A DNA stretch of 64,000 bases, taken from assembly GCF_003634555.1 (NCBI RefSeq), contig NZ_RBKS01000001.1, forward strand, positions 3,410,001-3,474,000, given 5' to 3'. The first letter of the stretch is position 1; every line of letters begins with the position of its first letter. A program made the position numbers and the translations under genes. This document shows positions 7,720 through 15,723 of the stretch, piece by piece. The DNA comes from Frondihabitans australicus (GTDB lineage Bacteria; Actinomycetota; Actinomycetes; Actinomycetales; Microbacteriaceae). The notes below the pieces were generated by a model. It made no database searches, was not told the DNA's origin, and saw only the letters and a list, made by a program, of their open reading frames with translations.

Positions 7720-8279
7720 CCGCACCGCTCGTCTTCGCCGCCATCTGCGTCGCGGGCGGCGTCGGTGCCGCGCTGCGCTTCGTGGCCGACGGGCTCATCC
7801 GCTCGCGGATCGCGCTCGCCTACCCCCTTGCCACGACGATCATCAACGTGACCGGGTCGTTCGGGCTCGGGGTGTTCACAGGCCTGGGGGCCACGGCGGG
7901 CCTTCCGCACGAGTGGGTCTTGATCCTCGGCGGGGGAGTGATGGGCGGCTACACCACGTTCTCGACGGCCTCCGTCGAGACGGTGCGCCTGATCGAGCAG
8001 CGGCGGTGGGGCCTGGCGCTCCTCAACGGCGTCGGAATGCTCGTCCTCGGCGTCGCCGCGGCCGCTCTCGGCCTCGCCGTCACCGGCGCCCTGCGATTCT
8101 GTACCACAGATAAATCATCTGTGATACGTTTTTGCGTCGTGATCGGGCCGCCTCACGGGCAGACCGATCGGCTCCTCGAGATCCTCGTGCGCGCTCTCCC
8201 CTCTGGAGACAAGCGCGTGTTCCACGCGATGGAGCTCGGGCCGAAGTATCGACCGTTCTACGAAAGGGCACTGGGTTGA
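7716..8279 (+). CDS. crcB: fluoride ion channel CrcB/Fluc, subunit 2, with foreign C-terminal extension
   Basis: 187 aa. Residues 1-128 are a complete CrcB: AGGVGAALRFVADG, INVTGSFGLG, GGGVMGGYTTFSTAS and a fourth helix ending VTGALRF. That is the full length of the family. The remaining 59 residues are unlike CrcB: they are read through a palindrome at 8100-8128 and then through a segment ending RVFHAMELGPKYRPFYE, which resembles the end of BrnT-like toxins. The natural crcB stop seems to have been lost when the toxin locus was joined. Whether the extension disturbs the channel is unknown. GTG start overlaps the preceding TGA. Confidence 0.85.
   Translation: MTAPLVFAAICVAGGVGAALRFVADGLIRSRIALAYPLATTIINVTGSFGLGVFTGLGATAGLPHEWVLILGGGVMGGYTTFSTASVETVRLIEQRRWGLALLNGVGMLVLGVAAAALGLAVTGALRFCTTDKSSVIRFCVVIGPPHGQTDRLLEILVRALPSGDKRVFHAMELGPKYRPFYERALG
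8100..8128. promoter_or_regulatory. palindromic operator of a toxin-antitoxin type module
   Basis: TGTACCACAGAT and ATCTGTGATACG around AAATC: 10 of 12 positions are symmetric, 7 bp perfect at the core. It is the only strikingly AT-rich patch in the area and lies upstream of the toxin-like remnant and the ribbon-helix-helix gene, where such antitoxins bind. It also encodes residues of the CrcB extension. Role inferred. Confidence 0.55.
8121..8279 (+). pseudogene. N-terminally truncated BrnT-like toxin remnant
   Basis: The frame from GTG 8121 (or GTG 8139) to TGA 8279 reads VVIGPPHGQTDRLLEILV, then RVFHAMELGPKYRPFYERALG. In BrnT/DUF4258-like toxins of actinobacteria the second half has this shape: a VIGP turn, a LLEI strand, and a closing strand with HAM followed by a basic helix. 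The usual first half of about 45 residues is missing; instead the frame is continuous with crcB. The stop shares one base with the ATG of the following antitoxin-like gene, the spacing expected for toxin-antitoxin pairs. Family assignment is from memory of motifs and needs a profile search. It may be expressed as a short peptide or only as the CrcB tail. Confidence 0.45.
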
Positions 8280-8716
8280 TGGACAAGCACACCGACGAGG
8301 AACTCTCCGATCCTGTACGCCCTGTCGACGAGTGGGCCGAACGTCCCGAGGCCGTCACGGGTCTCGAAGCGGTTGCCATCGGCCGACTTCTCCTCGACGA
8401 CGTGGTGCCCGGGAGCGAGGTCGTCCGTCGGGCGCGTCGAGGTCCGGCGTCACTCAGCCGGAGCGGCGCCGAGTCACCCGTCCTGCGGTTCCGCGTGCCC
8501 GCCGAGGACGCCGACGAACTCGATGCGGTTGCTGCCGCTTCGCACCTCCAGAAGAGCGAACTCCTCCGTCAGGGGCTCCGGCTCGTGCTCGACCAGTACC
8601 GCGACGTCGAAGGGCGCGTCGCAACGCGCCCCGCGGCCGAAGCGGCAAGAACGATCGAGCTCAGCGAGACCGAGGCCGCAGTGCTCCGGGCCGTCGCTCA
8701 GCGGGTCGCTTCCTAG
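8279..8716 (+). CDS. ribbon-helix-helix (CopG-like) antitoxin-type protein
   Basis: 145 aa, ATG overlapping the previous stop by one base (TGATG), with GAAAGGG just upstream. The middle (residues about 72-106) reads SPVLRFRVPAEDADELDAVA, then HLQKSELLRQGLRLVLDQY: a beta-strand followed by two helices, typical of MetJ/Arc/CopG DNA-binding dimers. The acidic N-terminal 60 residues would be the toxin-neutralising region in an antitoxin. Its toxin partner just upstream appears truncated, so this may be an orphan antitoxin that still binds the palindrome at 8100-8128. Alternative: a stand-alone regulator. Confidence 0.7.
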   Translation: MDKHTDEELSDPVRPVDEWAERPEAVTGLEAVAIGRLLLDDVVPGSEVVRRARRGPASLSRSGAESPVLRFRVPAEDADELDAVAAASHLQKSELLRQGLRLVLDQYRDVEGRVATRPAAEAARTIELSETEAAVLRAVAQRVAS

Positions 8717-8786
8717 CGGCCGCAACAGGGCAGGGCGCAGGGGCAGGAGCCCGCACAGGGCCGCACCGGGGCAGTACTCTCGCGGC

Positions 8787-10367
8787 ATGGACCCCGTCAC
8801 CGCGATCGCCTGGATCGTCGCGTTCGTCGTCGTCACCGTCGCCATCACCGGGCTCACCGGCCGCTTCGGCCTGTCCGCCCCGGTCACCCTCGTCGTCGTG
8901 GGGGCGATCGCGTCGTTCGTGCCCGGCGTGCCGCGCGTCCACATCGAGCCCGACCTCATCCTGTTCGGGCTCCTGCCGCCGCTCCTGTTCGCGGCGGCCA
9001 TCCGCACGTCGCTCATCGACGTGCGAGCCCGCAACGACAGCATCCTGCTGCTCTCCGTCGCGCTCGTCGCGTTCACGGTCGTGACGGTCGGCTTCGTCGC
9101 CTGGTGGGCTGTGCCCGGCATCACGATCGCGGCCGGGCTCGCGTTCGGCGCCGTCGTCGCGCCGACCGACGCGGTGGCGGTCACCGCGATCACGGGGAAG
9201 GTGCCGCTGCCCCGACGGGTCGTGACGATCCTCGAGGGCGAGAGCCTGCTCAACGACGCCACCGCCCTCGTCGCCCTGAACGCCGCCGTCGCCGCGATCG
9301 TCGCGCCCGTGACGCCGTTCCAGGTGGGCGGCGACTTCGTCCTCGCCGTGGTCGTCGGCGCGGCCGTGGGCCTGGCCGTCGGCGTCGGCATCGCCTGGAT
9401 CCGCAAGCGCCTCCACTCGGCCGTCCTCGACACCTCGCTCTCGCTCGTGACGCCGTTCATCGCCTTCCTTCCGGCGCAGGAGCTGCACGGGTCCGGCGCA
9501 CTCGCCGTCGTCGGCGCCGGGCTCTACCTCGGCTACCGCTCGCCCGTGGTCCTCAGCGCCGAGGCTCGCGTGGCCGAGCGGCTCAACTGGAAGACGATCC
9601 AGTTCCTGCTCGAGAACGCCGTCTTCCTCTTCATCGGCCTCAACCTCGCCGGTGTCCTCGAGGGCGTGGTGAAGCACGGCCCCGGCCTCTGGCCGACGGT
9701 CGGCATCAGCTTCGCCCTGCTCGCCGCCGTGATCGCGTCGCGCTTCGTCTGGATCTTCGCCACGATGATGCTGTACCGCTACGGCCCTCAGCGGCTCCGC
9801 GAGCGCGCCTGGAACATACCGTCGTCGACGGTGACCGCCGCGGCCGGGATCCGCGGGGTGGTGACGCTGGCAGCCGCATTCCTTCTGCCGGCGGACACGC
9901 CGCAGCGCCCGCTCCTGCAGTTCCTCGCCTTCGTCGTCGTGCTCGGCACCCTGCTGCAGGCGCTGCCGCTGCCGCGCCTGATCCGCGCGGTGCACCTGCC
10001 GGCGCCGAACCTCATGCAGGAGTGGACCGAGCGCCAGATGCTCACGGTCGAGGCGAAGTCCGCAGGCCTCGAGCGCCTCGACGAGGTCGCCACCGACGAC
10101 GACGAGGAGCGAGTCGTCGAGCAGCTGCGCGCCGCGTCGAGCTTCCTCGCCGACGCCCTCGAGAACCCGGCCGCCGAGGGCCGCGAGCCGCTGTCGGCGG
10201 AGTTCAACCGCCTCCGCAGCGCCATGATCGACGCCGAGCGCAAGGCCGTCCTCGACGCGCGGCACGAGGGCCGCTACCAGGAGAACGCCGTCCAGGCCGT
10301 CCTCGCGGCGATCGACGCCGAAGAGACGGCGCTGCGGGCGCGCCACCCGAAGGCGATCGGCGAGTAG
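8787..10367 (+). CDS. Na+/H+ antiporter, CPA1/NhaP type
   Basis: 526 aa. About twelve membrane segments fill residues 1-410, followed by a soluble C-terminal tail rich in charged helices (residues about 420-526). Family motifs: FGLLPPLLFAAAIRT, AFGAVVAPTDAVAVTAI (the ion-binding TD pair), LEGESLLNDATALVALN (the ND motif of CPA1) and the late RGVVTLAAAFLLP. It exchanges cytoplasmic Na+ or K+ for protons at the cytoplasmic membrane. The ATG at 8787 is preferred to the much longer upstream reading, which would overlap the ribbon-helix-helix gene. Single gene; 70 nt separate it from the antitoxin-like gene. Confidence 0.92.
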   Translation: MDPVTAIAWIVAFVVVTVAITGLTGRFGLSAPVTLVVVGAIASFVPGVPRVHIEPDLILFGLLPPLLFAAAIRTSLIDVRARNDSILLLSVALVAFTVVTVGFVAWWAVPGITIAAGLAFGAVVAPTDAVAVTAITGKVPLPRRVVTILEGESLLNDATALVALNAAVAAIVAPVTPFQVGGDFVLAVVVGAAVGLAVGVGIAWIRKRLHSAVLDTSLSLVTPFIAFLPAQELHGSGALAVVGAGLYLGYRSPVVLSAEARVAERLNWKTIQFLLENAVFLFIGLNLAGVLEGVVKHGPGLWPTVGISFALLAAVIASRFVWIFATMMLYRYGPQRLRERAWNIPSSTVTAAAGIRGVVTLAAAFLLPADTPQRPLLQFLAFVVVLGTLLQALPLPRLIRAVHLPAPNLMQEWTERQMLTVEAKSAGLERLDEVATDDDEERVVEQLRAASSFLADALENPAAEGREPLSAEFNRLRSAMIDAERKAVLDARHEGRYQENAVQAVLAAIDAEETALRARHPKAIGE

Positions 10368-10392
10368 TCGCGCGGCTCTCGCCGGGTGCGGG

Positions 10393-11223
10393 TCAGTCGA
10401 GGTGCGACAGCAGGATCCGGGGAACGTCGACCGGGCGGACCACTGTGCCCGCTTCGGCTCCTGCGCCCACCGCCTCGACCCCGCTCGGCGTGAACCGCGC
10501 CAGGGCCAGGAACGACGACGTCAGCACCGGGTCGTCACCCCCGTGGCCGCCCTGGTCGAGGTGGCCGTGGTCGGTGGTGACGCCGACGAGCCAGTCCTCG
10601 TCGGCGCTCGCCGCCCGGGCACGCACGACGTCGACGATCGAGCCGAGGTGCTCGTCGACGCGACCGATCGCCGCCGTGTACTCGGGCGAGACGCCGCCGT
10701 AGAGGTGGCCGGCCTCGTCGACCTCGCCGAGGTAGACGAAGCTCGCGTGCGGCCCGGCGTCGCGGATCGCCAGCCGGGCGAACGCGGCCACGTCGCCGTC
10801 GGCGTAGCGGTAGCCGTATGTCTCGCCGTCGCGGATCACGATGCGGTGCAGGCCGACCCGCTGCTGGTCGAGCCGCGTCGCGATGATCGGCCCGGGCCCC
10901 TGCGGGTCGGCGATCGGCGGCCATCCGGTCGCGACGAACGTGCCGCGGAGGGGGTCGCCGGCGAACGCCTGCGTGAGCAGGTCCGTCCCGCGGAAGAGCG
11001 TGTGGCCGTGGAACGAGTTGTCGAAGACGCCGTGCTCGGCGTGGCTGAGGCCGGTCAGCAGCGACGACCAGCCGGGGCCCGAGATGGTCGGCACCTCCAT
11101 CGTGAGGCGGTGCAGCACGCCGTCGGCGAGGAGGGCGGCGAGGTGGGGCGCTGCTCCTGCGCCCAGGGCGTCGTCGAGGCGCAGGCCGTCGATTCCGATC
11201 AGCAGGATCTTGCGGGTGCTCAT
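10393..11223 (-). CDS. alkaline-phosphatase-fold phosphodiesterase/nucleotide pyrophosphatase
   Basis: 276 aa. Residues 5-15 LLIGIDGLRLD give the first metal Asp; ISGPGWSSLLTG (about 47-58) is the nucleophile loop, here with Ser or Thr as candidate; VDEAGH (about 178) and TTDHGHLDQGGHGG (about 227-240) supply the remaining Asp/His ligands. This is the type I phosphodiesterase/nucleotide pyrophosphatase (Phosphodiest) pattern. No signal peptide or membrane segment, so cytoplasmic. Substrate unknown. It is convergent with the antiporter gene and divergent from the K+ channel gene; the 82-nt gap to the latter would hold both promoters. Confidence 0.85.
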   Translation of the reverse strand: MSTRKILLIGIDGLRLDDALGAGAAPHLAALLADGVLHRLTMEVPTISGPGWSSLLTGLSHAEHGVFDNSFHGHTLFRGTDLLTQAFAGDPLRGTFVATGWPPIADPQGPGPIIATRLDQQRVGLHRIVIRDGETYGYRYADGDVAAFARLAIRDAGPHASFVYLGEVDEAGHLYGGVSPEYTAAIGRVDEHLGSIVDVVRARAASADEDWLVGVTTDHGHLDQGGHGGDDPVLTSSFLALARFTPSGVEAVGAGAEAGTVVRPVDVPRILLSHLD

Positions 11224-11305
11224 GTCGGCGAGTGTGGCCGCGCGACATGACCCTGCGGTGAACGCGCCACTGCCCGAAAGGCCGCCTGACCCCTACTCTC
11301 GTGTC

Positions 11306-12043
11306 ATGGACCAGGCTCGCTGGCGCAAGATCTCGGACGTCCCCCTCATGGTCGTCTCGGTGGTGTTCCTCGCCGCCTACTCGATCGAGGTCATCGCGAA
11401 CCTGCAGGGGCACGCCTCGGATGGCGTCGAGGTCATCATCGCGATCACCTGGCTCCTGTTCGTCATCGACTACGTCGTGAACCTCGTGCTCGCCGAGCGC
11501 CGCGGCCGCTGGTTCTGGCGGCACCTGCTCGACCTCGCCATCGTCGCGCTGCCGCTGCTGCGCCCGCTCAGGCTGTTGCGGCTGGTGACCCTCCTGGCGA
11601 TCCTGCAGCGGACCGCGGGCCGGACGTTCCGCGGTCGCGTCGTCGTCTACGTCGTCGGATCGGCCGCACTGCTCGTCTACGTGTCGGCGCTCGCCGTGCT
11701 CGACGTCGAGAGGCCGCTGCACGGCGCGACGATCGTCAACTTCCCCGACGCCCTCTGGTGGGCGTTCGTCACGATCACGACGGTCGGCTACGGCGACTAC
11801 ACCCCGATCAGCCTCGAAGGGCGGATGATCGCGGTCGCCCTCATGCTCGGCGGCATCGCCCTGCTCGGAAGCGTGACCGCCACGCTCGCTTCGTGGATCG
11901 TCGAGCGCGTCCAGATCACCGAGGACTCGTCGCAGGCGGCCACCCGCGGCGACCTGCGCCGGCTGTCCGAGCAGGTCGACGAGCTGAAGGCGATGCTTGC
12001 CGCGAGGGACGAATCGCCGTCGCGCGAGGTCGACAAGGGCTGA
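11306..12043 (+). CDS. voltage-gated-like potassium channel
   Basis: 245 aa. Six hydrophobic segments with a selectivity filter TTVGYGDYTP at about residues 160-169, preceded by the pore helix ALWWAFVTI. The fourth segment carries RPLRLLRL, an arginine series like a short S4 voltage sensor. After S6 (MLGGIALLGSVTATLASWIV) comes a charged helix of about 45 residues likely to be a coiled coil (RRLSEQVDELKAMLAA), which could hold the tetramer together. Length and order match small bacterial Kv-like channels. Stands alone. Confidence 0.9.
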   Translation: MDQARWRKISDVPLMVVSVVFLAAYSIEVIANLQGHASDGVEVIIAITWLLFVIDYVVNLVLAERRGRWFWRHLLDLAIVALPLLRPLRLLRLVTLLAILQRTAGRTFRGRVVVYVVGSAALLVYVSALAVLDVERPLHGATIVNFPDALWWAFVTITTVGYGDYTPISLEGRMIAVALMLGGIALLGSVTATLASWIVERVQITEDSSQAATRGDLRRLSEQVDELKAMLAARDESPSREVDKG

Positions 12044-12109
12044 CGCCTGATCTCTCGGGCCTGTGGACAACTCGCCGGGCCTCGCAGTCCCATTCCGTAT
12101 CATGACGGG

Positions 12110-14245
12110 GTGACCCACCAGATCGACGATCTCGACTTCGAGACCCGGCAGCTGTCGCTGTCGTCGTCCGGTCGTGGTGCGGGCACGGACGGCGCTCCCG
12201 AGCGACGCACCTCGACGGTCGCGTGGGTGCTCGGCCTGTGCATCCCGCTGGGCGCCGGTCTCGCGCTGGTCGCCATGTACTACAGCGGCGCCTTCGCGGG
12301 CCTCATCTCGTCGCCCGGCGCCGTCGTCAGCAACGGCCTGCCGCTCGTCACGGCGCTCTTCGACGGCAGCGCCACCGTGACCATCGGGCTCCTCGCCATC
12401 TCGGCGCTCGCTCTCCCCGGTCAGCGGAAAGACCCCCGCCAGGCCAGCTTCTCGCAGTGGTACGCCTCGCAGTGGGCGATCGTGGCCGCCGTCGTCTGGC
12501 TCGTCAGCGCCATCGCGACGCTCATGTTCACCGCGGCCAACACGCTCAGCGTCCCGTTCACCTCCCCGCTCTTCCGCAGCCAGTTCCTCTTCGTGACGTT
12601 CCAGCTCGAGATCGGGCAGACGTGGCTGGTCACGATCGGCTGCATCCTGGTCACGCTCGTGATCCTCCTCGCGACGAAGAACGTCTCGTGGCTCGCGACG
12701 GCCGCCGTGTTCTCGATCCTCGCCCTCCTTCCTCTGTCGCTGTCCGGCCACTCGGCGGGCACGCTCGAGCACGTCAACGCGGTCAACAGCCTCGCGATGC
12801 ACCTCGTGGGCGTGACGCTGTGGATGGGCGGGCTCATCGCCGTGATCCTGCTCCGCAAGAAGGCCGGCAAGAACCTAGCCACCGTCGTCGGCCGCTACTC
12901 GACCATCGCGCTCTGGTCGTTCGCCTTCGTCGCGTTCTCGGGTGTCATCAACGCCAGCCTCCGGCTCACCGGCCCGCTCGACCTGTTCCGCACGACCTAC
13001 GGGCAGCTGATCCTGGCCAAGTCCGTGATCCTCATCGGCCTCGGCATCGCGGGGGCGTATCAGCGGCGCCGGATCATCCCCGCCCTCGTCCGAGAGCCCA
13101 CCCGCACGCGCTCGTTCGTCCGCCTCGCCGTCAGCGAGGTCGTCTTCATGTCGATCGCGATGGGCCTGTCCGTGGCCCTCTCGAAGAGCCCGCCCCCGGT
13201 GCCGCAGACGACGTCCACGAACCAGCAGTCCGCGCTCCTGGGTTTCCCGTACCCGAAGCCGGTCACGCTCGAGCGCTTCCTCACGGCGGTCCACCCCGAC
13301 TGGTTCTTCATCGCCGTCGCCGTGATCATGGCGGCGCTCTACCTCGCCGGGGTGCGCAAGCTCCGCGCGCGCGGCGACTCCTGGCCCCTCGGCCGGACCA
13401 TCCCGTGGCTCGTCGGCTGCTTCGGCGTGCTCTACGCCACCAGCGGCGGGCCCAGCGTCTACGGCGCCGTGAACTTCTCGACGCACATGATCCAGCACAT
13501 GGTGCTGATGATGTACGTGCCGCCGCTGCTCGTGCTCGGCGCCCCGATCCTGCTCGCCCTCCGCACCCTGCCCAAGCGGCGCGACAACAGCCGCGGCGCC
13601 CGCGAGTGGATCATGATCATCACCCACTCCCGCTACGCGTCGGTCATCACCAACCCGGTCGTCGCCGCCGTCATCTTCGCCGGCAGTCTCGTGGCGTTCT
13701 ACTACACCGGCTGGTTCGAGGCCTCGCTGCAGACCCATCCCGGCCACTTCATCATGGAGGTCCACTTCCTCCTCGCGGGCTACGTCTTCTTCTTCGTCGT
13801 GATCGGCGTCGACCCCGGCCCGAAGCGACCGCCGTACCCGCTGCGCATCATCCTGCTGCTGGCGACCCTCGCCTTCCACGCCTTCTTCGGCCTGGCGCTC
13901 ATGTCGGGCACCGACATCCTCGCCGCCGACTGGTGGCACGCGCTCGGCAAGACGAACTACCAAGAGCTCCTGCAAGACCAGCACACCGGCGGTGCGATCG
14001 CCTGGGGCGCAGGCGAGTTCCCGACAGTCCTCGTCGCCCTGATGGTGGTGCGTCAGTGGGTGCGCTCCGACGAGCGCATCGCGAAGCGCTACGACCGCCG
14101 GGCCGACGTCGACGGCGACGCCGAGCTCACCGCGTACAACGAGCGACTGGCCCGCATGGCCGGCCGGCCGTCGAACGTCGAGGCCGTCTCGGCGCAGGAG
14201 CAGGCGGACACCTCCACACCCACCCCTCGCGGGCCCGAAGACTGA
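12110..14245 (+). CDS. CopD-CtaG fusion membrane protein (copper transport/cytochrome oxidase assembly)
   Basis: 711 aa, GTG start. Two parts. Residues about 35-370 form a CopD-like copper-resistance domain: SGHSAGTLEHVNAVNSLAMHLVGVTLWMGGL with its His-rich helix pair, then GRYSTIALWSFAFVAFSGVINA. Residues about 400-660 are a CtaG/Caa3_CtaG domain: FSTHMIQHMVLMMYVPPLL, THPGHFIMEVHFLLAGYVFF and WWHALGKTNYQELLQDQHTGGAIAWGAGE, with the conserved His and Met likely to bind copper. CtaG helps load Cu into cytochrome c oxidase. Such fusions are common in actinobacteria. It opens a copper cluster that continues with YcnI and CopC. Confidence 0.88.
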   Translation: MTHQIDDLDFETRQLSLSSSGRGAGTDGAPERRTSTVAWVLGLCIPLGAGLALVAMYYSGAFAGLISSPGAVVSNGLPLVTALFDGSATVTIGLLAISALALPGQRKDPRQASFSQWYASQWAIVAAVVWLVSAIATLMFTAANTLSVPFTSPLFRSQFLFVTFQLEIGQTWLVTIGCILVTLVILLATKNVSWLATAAVFSILALLPLSLSGHSAGTLEHVNAVNSLAMHLVGVTLWMGGLIAVILLRKKAGKNLATVVGRYSTIALWSFAFVAFSGVINASLRLTGPLDLFRTTYGQLILAKSVILIGLGIAGAYQRRRIIPALVREPTRTRSFVRLAVSEVVFMSIAMGLSVALSKSPPPVPQTTSTNQQSALLGFPYPKPVTLERFLTAVHPDWFFIAVAVIMAALYLAGVRKLRARGDSWPLGRTIPWLVGCFGVLYATSGGPSVYGAVNFSTHMIQHMVLMMYVPPLLVLGAPILLALRTLPKRRDNSRGAREWIMIITHSRYASVITNPVVAAVIFAGSLVAFYYTGWFEASLQTHPGHFIMEVHFLLAGYVFFFVVIGVDPGPKRPPYPLRIILLLATLAFHAFFGLALMSGTDILAADWWHALGKTNYQELLQDQHTGGAIAWGAGEFPTVLVALMVVRQWVRSDERIAKRYDRRADVDGDAELTAYNERLARMAGRPSNVEAVSAQEQADTSTPTPRGPED

Positions 14246-14258
14246 CCCGGCCACGGCG

Positions 14259-14903
14259 ATGAGCACGACGTCGACGACATCGCGGGCCGCCCGCGTCGCC
14301 CGCGGGCTCGGCATCGCCGTCTCGTCGGTCGTCATCGCGGCGTTCTCGCACGTGGCCGCGGGCGGCGCCGCGCCCGGCGTGCTCGGCGCGGTCCTCGCGC
14401 TCGTGTTCGCAGCACTCGTCAGCATCGCCCTCGCCGGGCGCCGGCTCTCAGCCCCGCGCGCCGTGGTCGCCGTGACGCTCAGCCAGGTCGTCTTCCACGT
14501 CCTGTTCAGCCTCGGCGCCGCGATCCCCACGGCGCACGGCCACGACGTGAGCATGCTCGGCATGGTGATGTCCGGCGGTACGACGTCGACCCTCCCGGCG
14601 CTGTCTTCACCCGGCGCGACGTCGGCCCTCGCCGCCGAGGGCGCGCGGATGTGGGCCGGGCACACGGTGGCCGCGGCTCTCACCGTCGTGCTGCTGTTCC
14701 AGGGCGAGCGCGGGTTCTTCGCCGTGCTGCGTGTCGCCACCGAGCGGCTGGCGGTGCTGGTGCGAGCGGCGGAGGCCGTGCGGCCGCGCCCGGCGGCGGT
14801 GCCGCGACGGGCGGCTGTGGCGGCGGCGGAGTCTCGGATCCTGCGCCCTCTCGAGGTCTTCCTCTCGGCCCGGCCTCATCGTGGGCCGCCGCGGGTGCTC
14901 TGA
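14259..14903 (+). CDS. membrane protein of the copper cluster, function unknown
   Basis: 214 aa with four to five hydrophobic helices in residues 15-155 and an Arg/Ala-rich cytoplasmic tail that lacks a recognisable domain. The loop TAHGHDVSMLGMVMSGG holds two His and three Met, and RMWAGH a further Met and His, a composition that suits copper handling. It starts 13 nt after the CopD-CtaG gene and precedes ycnI by 91 nt, so it is probably co-transcribed. I do not recognise a named family; similar-sized membrane proteins occur at this place in related clusters. Confidence 0.75.
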   Translation: MSTTSTTSRAARVARGLGIAVSSVVIAAFSHVAAGGAAPGVLGAVLALVFAALVSIALAGRRLSAPRAVVAVTLSQVVFHVLFSLGAAIPTAHGHDVSMLGMVMSGGTTSTLPALSSPGATSALAAEGARMWAGHTVAAALTVVLLFQGERGFFAVLRVATERLAVLVRAAEAVRPRPAAVPRRAAVAAAESRILRPLEVFLSARPHRGPPRVL

Positions 14904-14994
14904 CACCCCAACCCACCATTCGCTGCGACGGCAGTGCACCCGCCCGACCCGGGCGGGTCGTTCGCGCGTGCCGTCGCGACAGCAGAGAGAACCC

Positions 14995-15723
14995 ATGAAG
15001 AAGAGAACACTCGTCCGTGCCGCCATCGCCCTCCCGGCGGCCGGACTCCTCGCGCTCGCCGCGCCGCTCTCGGCATCGGCGCACGTGCACATCGCGCCCG
15101 AGACGGCGCCGCCGGGCGACTACGCGACGATCGCGTTCAAGGTGCCGACCGAGTCGGCGACCGCGTCGACCGTGAAGCTCGAGGTCGACTTCCCGACCGA
15201 TCACCCCTTCACCTCGGTGGAGTACCAGCCGATCGACGGCTGGACCGCCGTCGTCACGACGTCGAAGCTGCCGAAGCCGGTCACGGCGTCGGGCGGCACC
15301 ATCACGACCGCCGTGACGAAGGTGGTCTGGACGGCGGAGGCGGGGCACGGGATCCAGCCGGGCGCATTCCAGCAGTTCTACGTCACGGCCGGGGCCGTCC
15401 CCGACACGGGCAAGGTGATGCTGCCCGCGACGCAGACGTACAGCGACGGCAGCGTCGTGAAGTGGAACGAGCCGACGCCCGCCTCGGGGGACGAGCCCGA
15501 GCATCCTGCGCCGACGCTCTACATCAACGACACCCCGCCCGCCGACCCCGACCAGGGCGTCGTCGCGGCGACCAGGACCGCGGCGCCGGTCGCGGCGGGT
15601 GCGTCGGCCTCCACCGGGAACGGCCTCGGGCTGGGGCTCGGCATCGGCGGCCTCGGCCTGGGCGTCATCGCGCTCGTCGTCGCGGCGCTCGCCTACGCCC
15701 GGGCGGGGCGTTCGCGCGCATGA
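14995..15723 (+). CDS. ycnI: YcnI-like (DUF1775) copper-associated lipid-exposed protein
   Basis: 242 aa. Signal peptide ends SASA, leaving a mature protein that begins HVHIAPETAPPGDYATIAFKVP; the N-terminal His is the Cu(II) ligand in B. subtilis YcnI, together with a Glu and a Trp. The DUF1775 beta-sandwich spans residues about 28-180, including GWTAVV and WTAEAGHGIQPGAF. A proline-rich linker and a C-terminal helix (LGLGLGIGGLGLGVIALVVAALAYA) with a basic end anchor it in the membrane. Its stop overlaps the ATG of copC (ATGA). Confidence 0.9.
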   Translation: MKKRTLVRAAIALPAAGLLALAAPLSASAHVHIAPETAPPGDYATIAFKVPTESATASTVKLEVDFPTDHPFTSVEYQPIDGWTAVVTTSKLPKPVTASGGTITTAVTKVVWTAEAGHGIQPGAFQQFYVTAGAVPDTGKVMLPATQTYSDGSVVKWNEPTPASGDEPEHPAPTLYINDTPPADPDQGVVAATRTAAPVAAGASASTGNGLGLGLGIGGLGLGVIALVVAALAYARAGRSRA

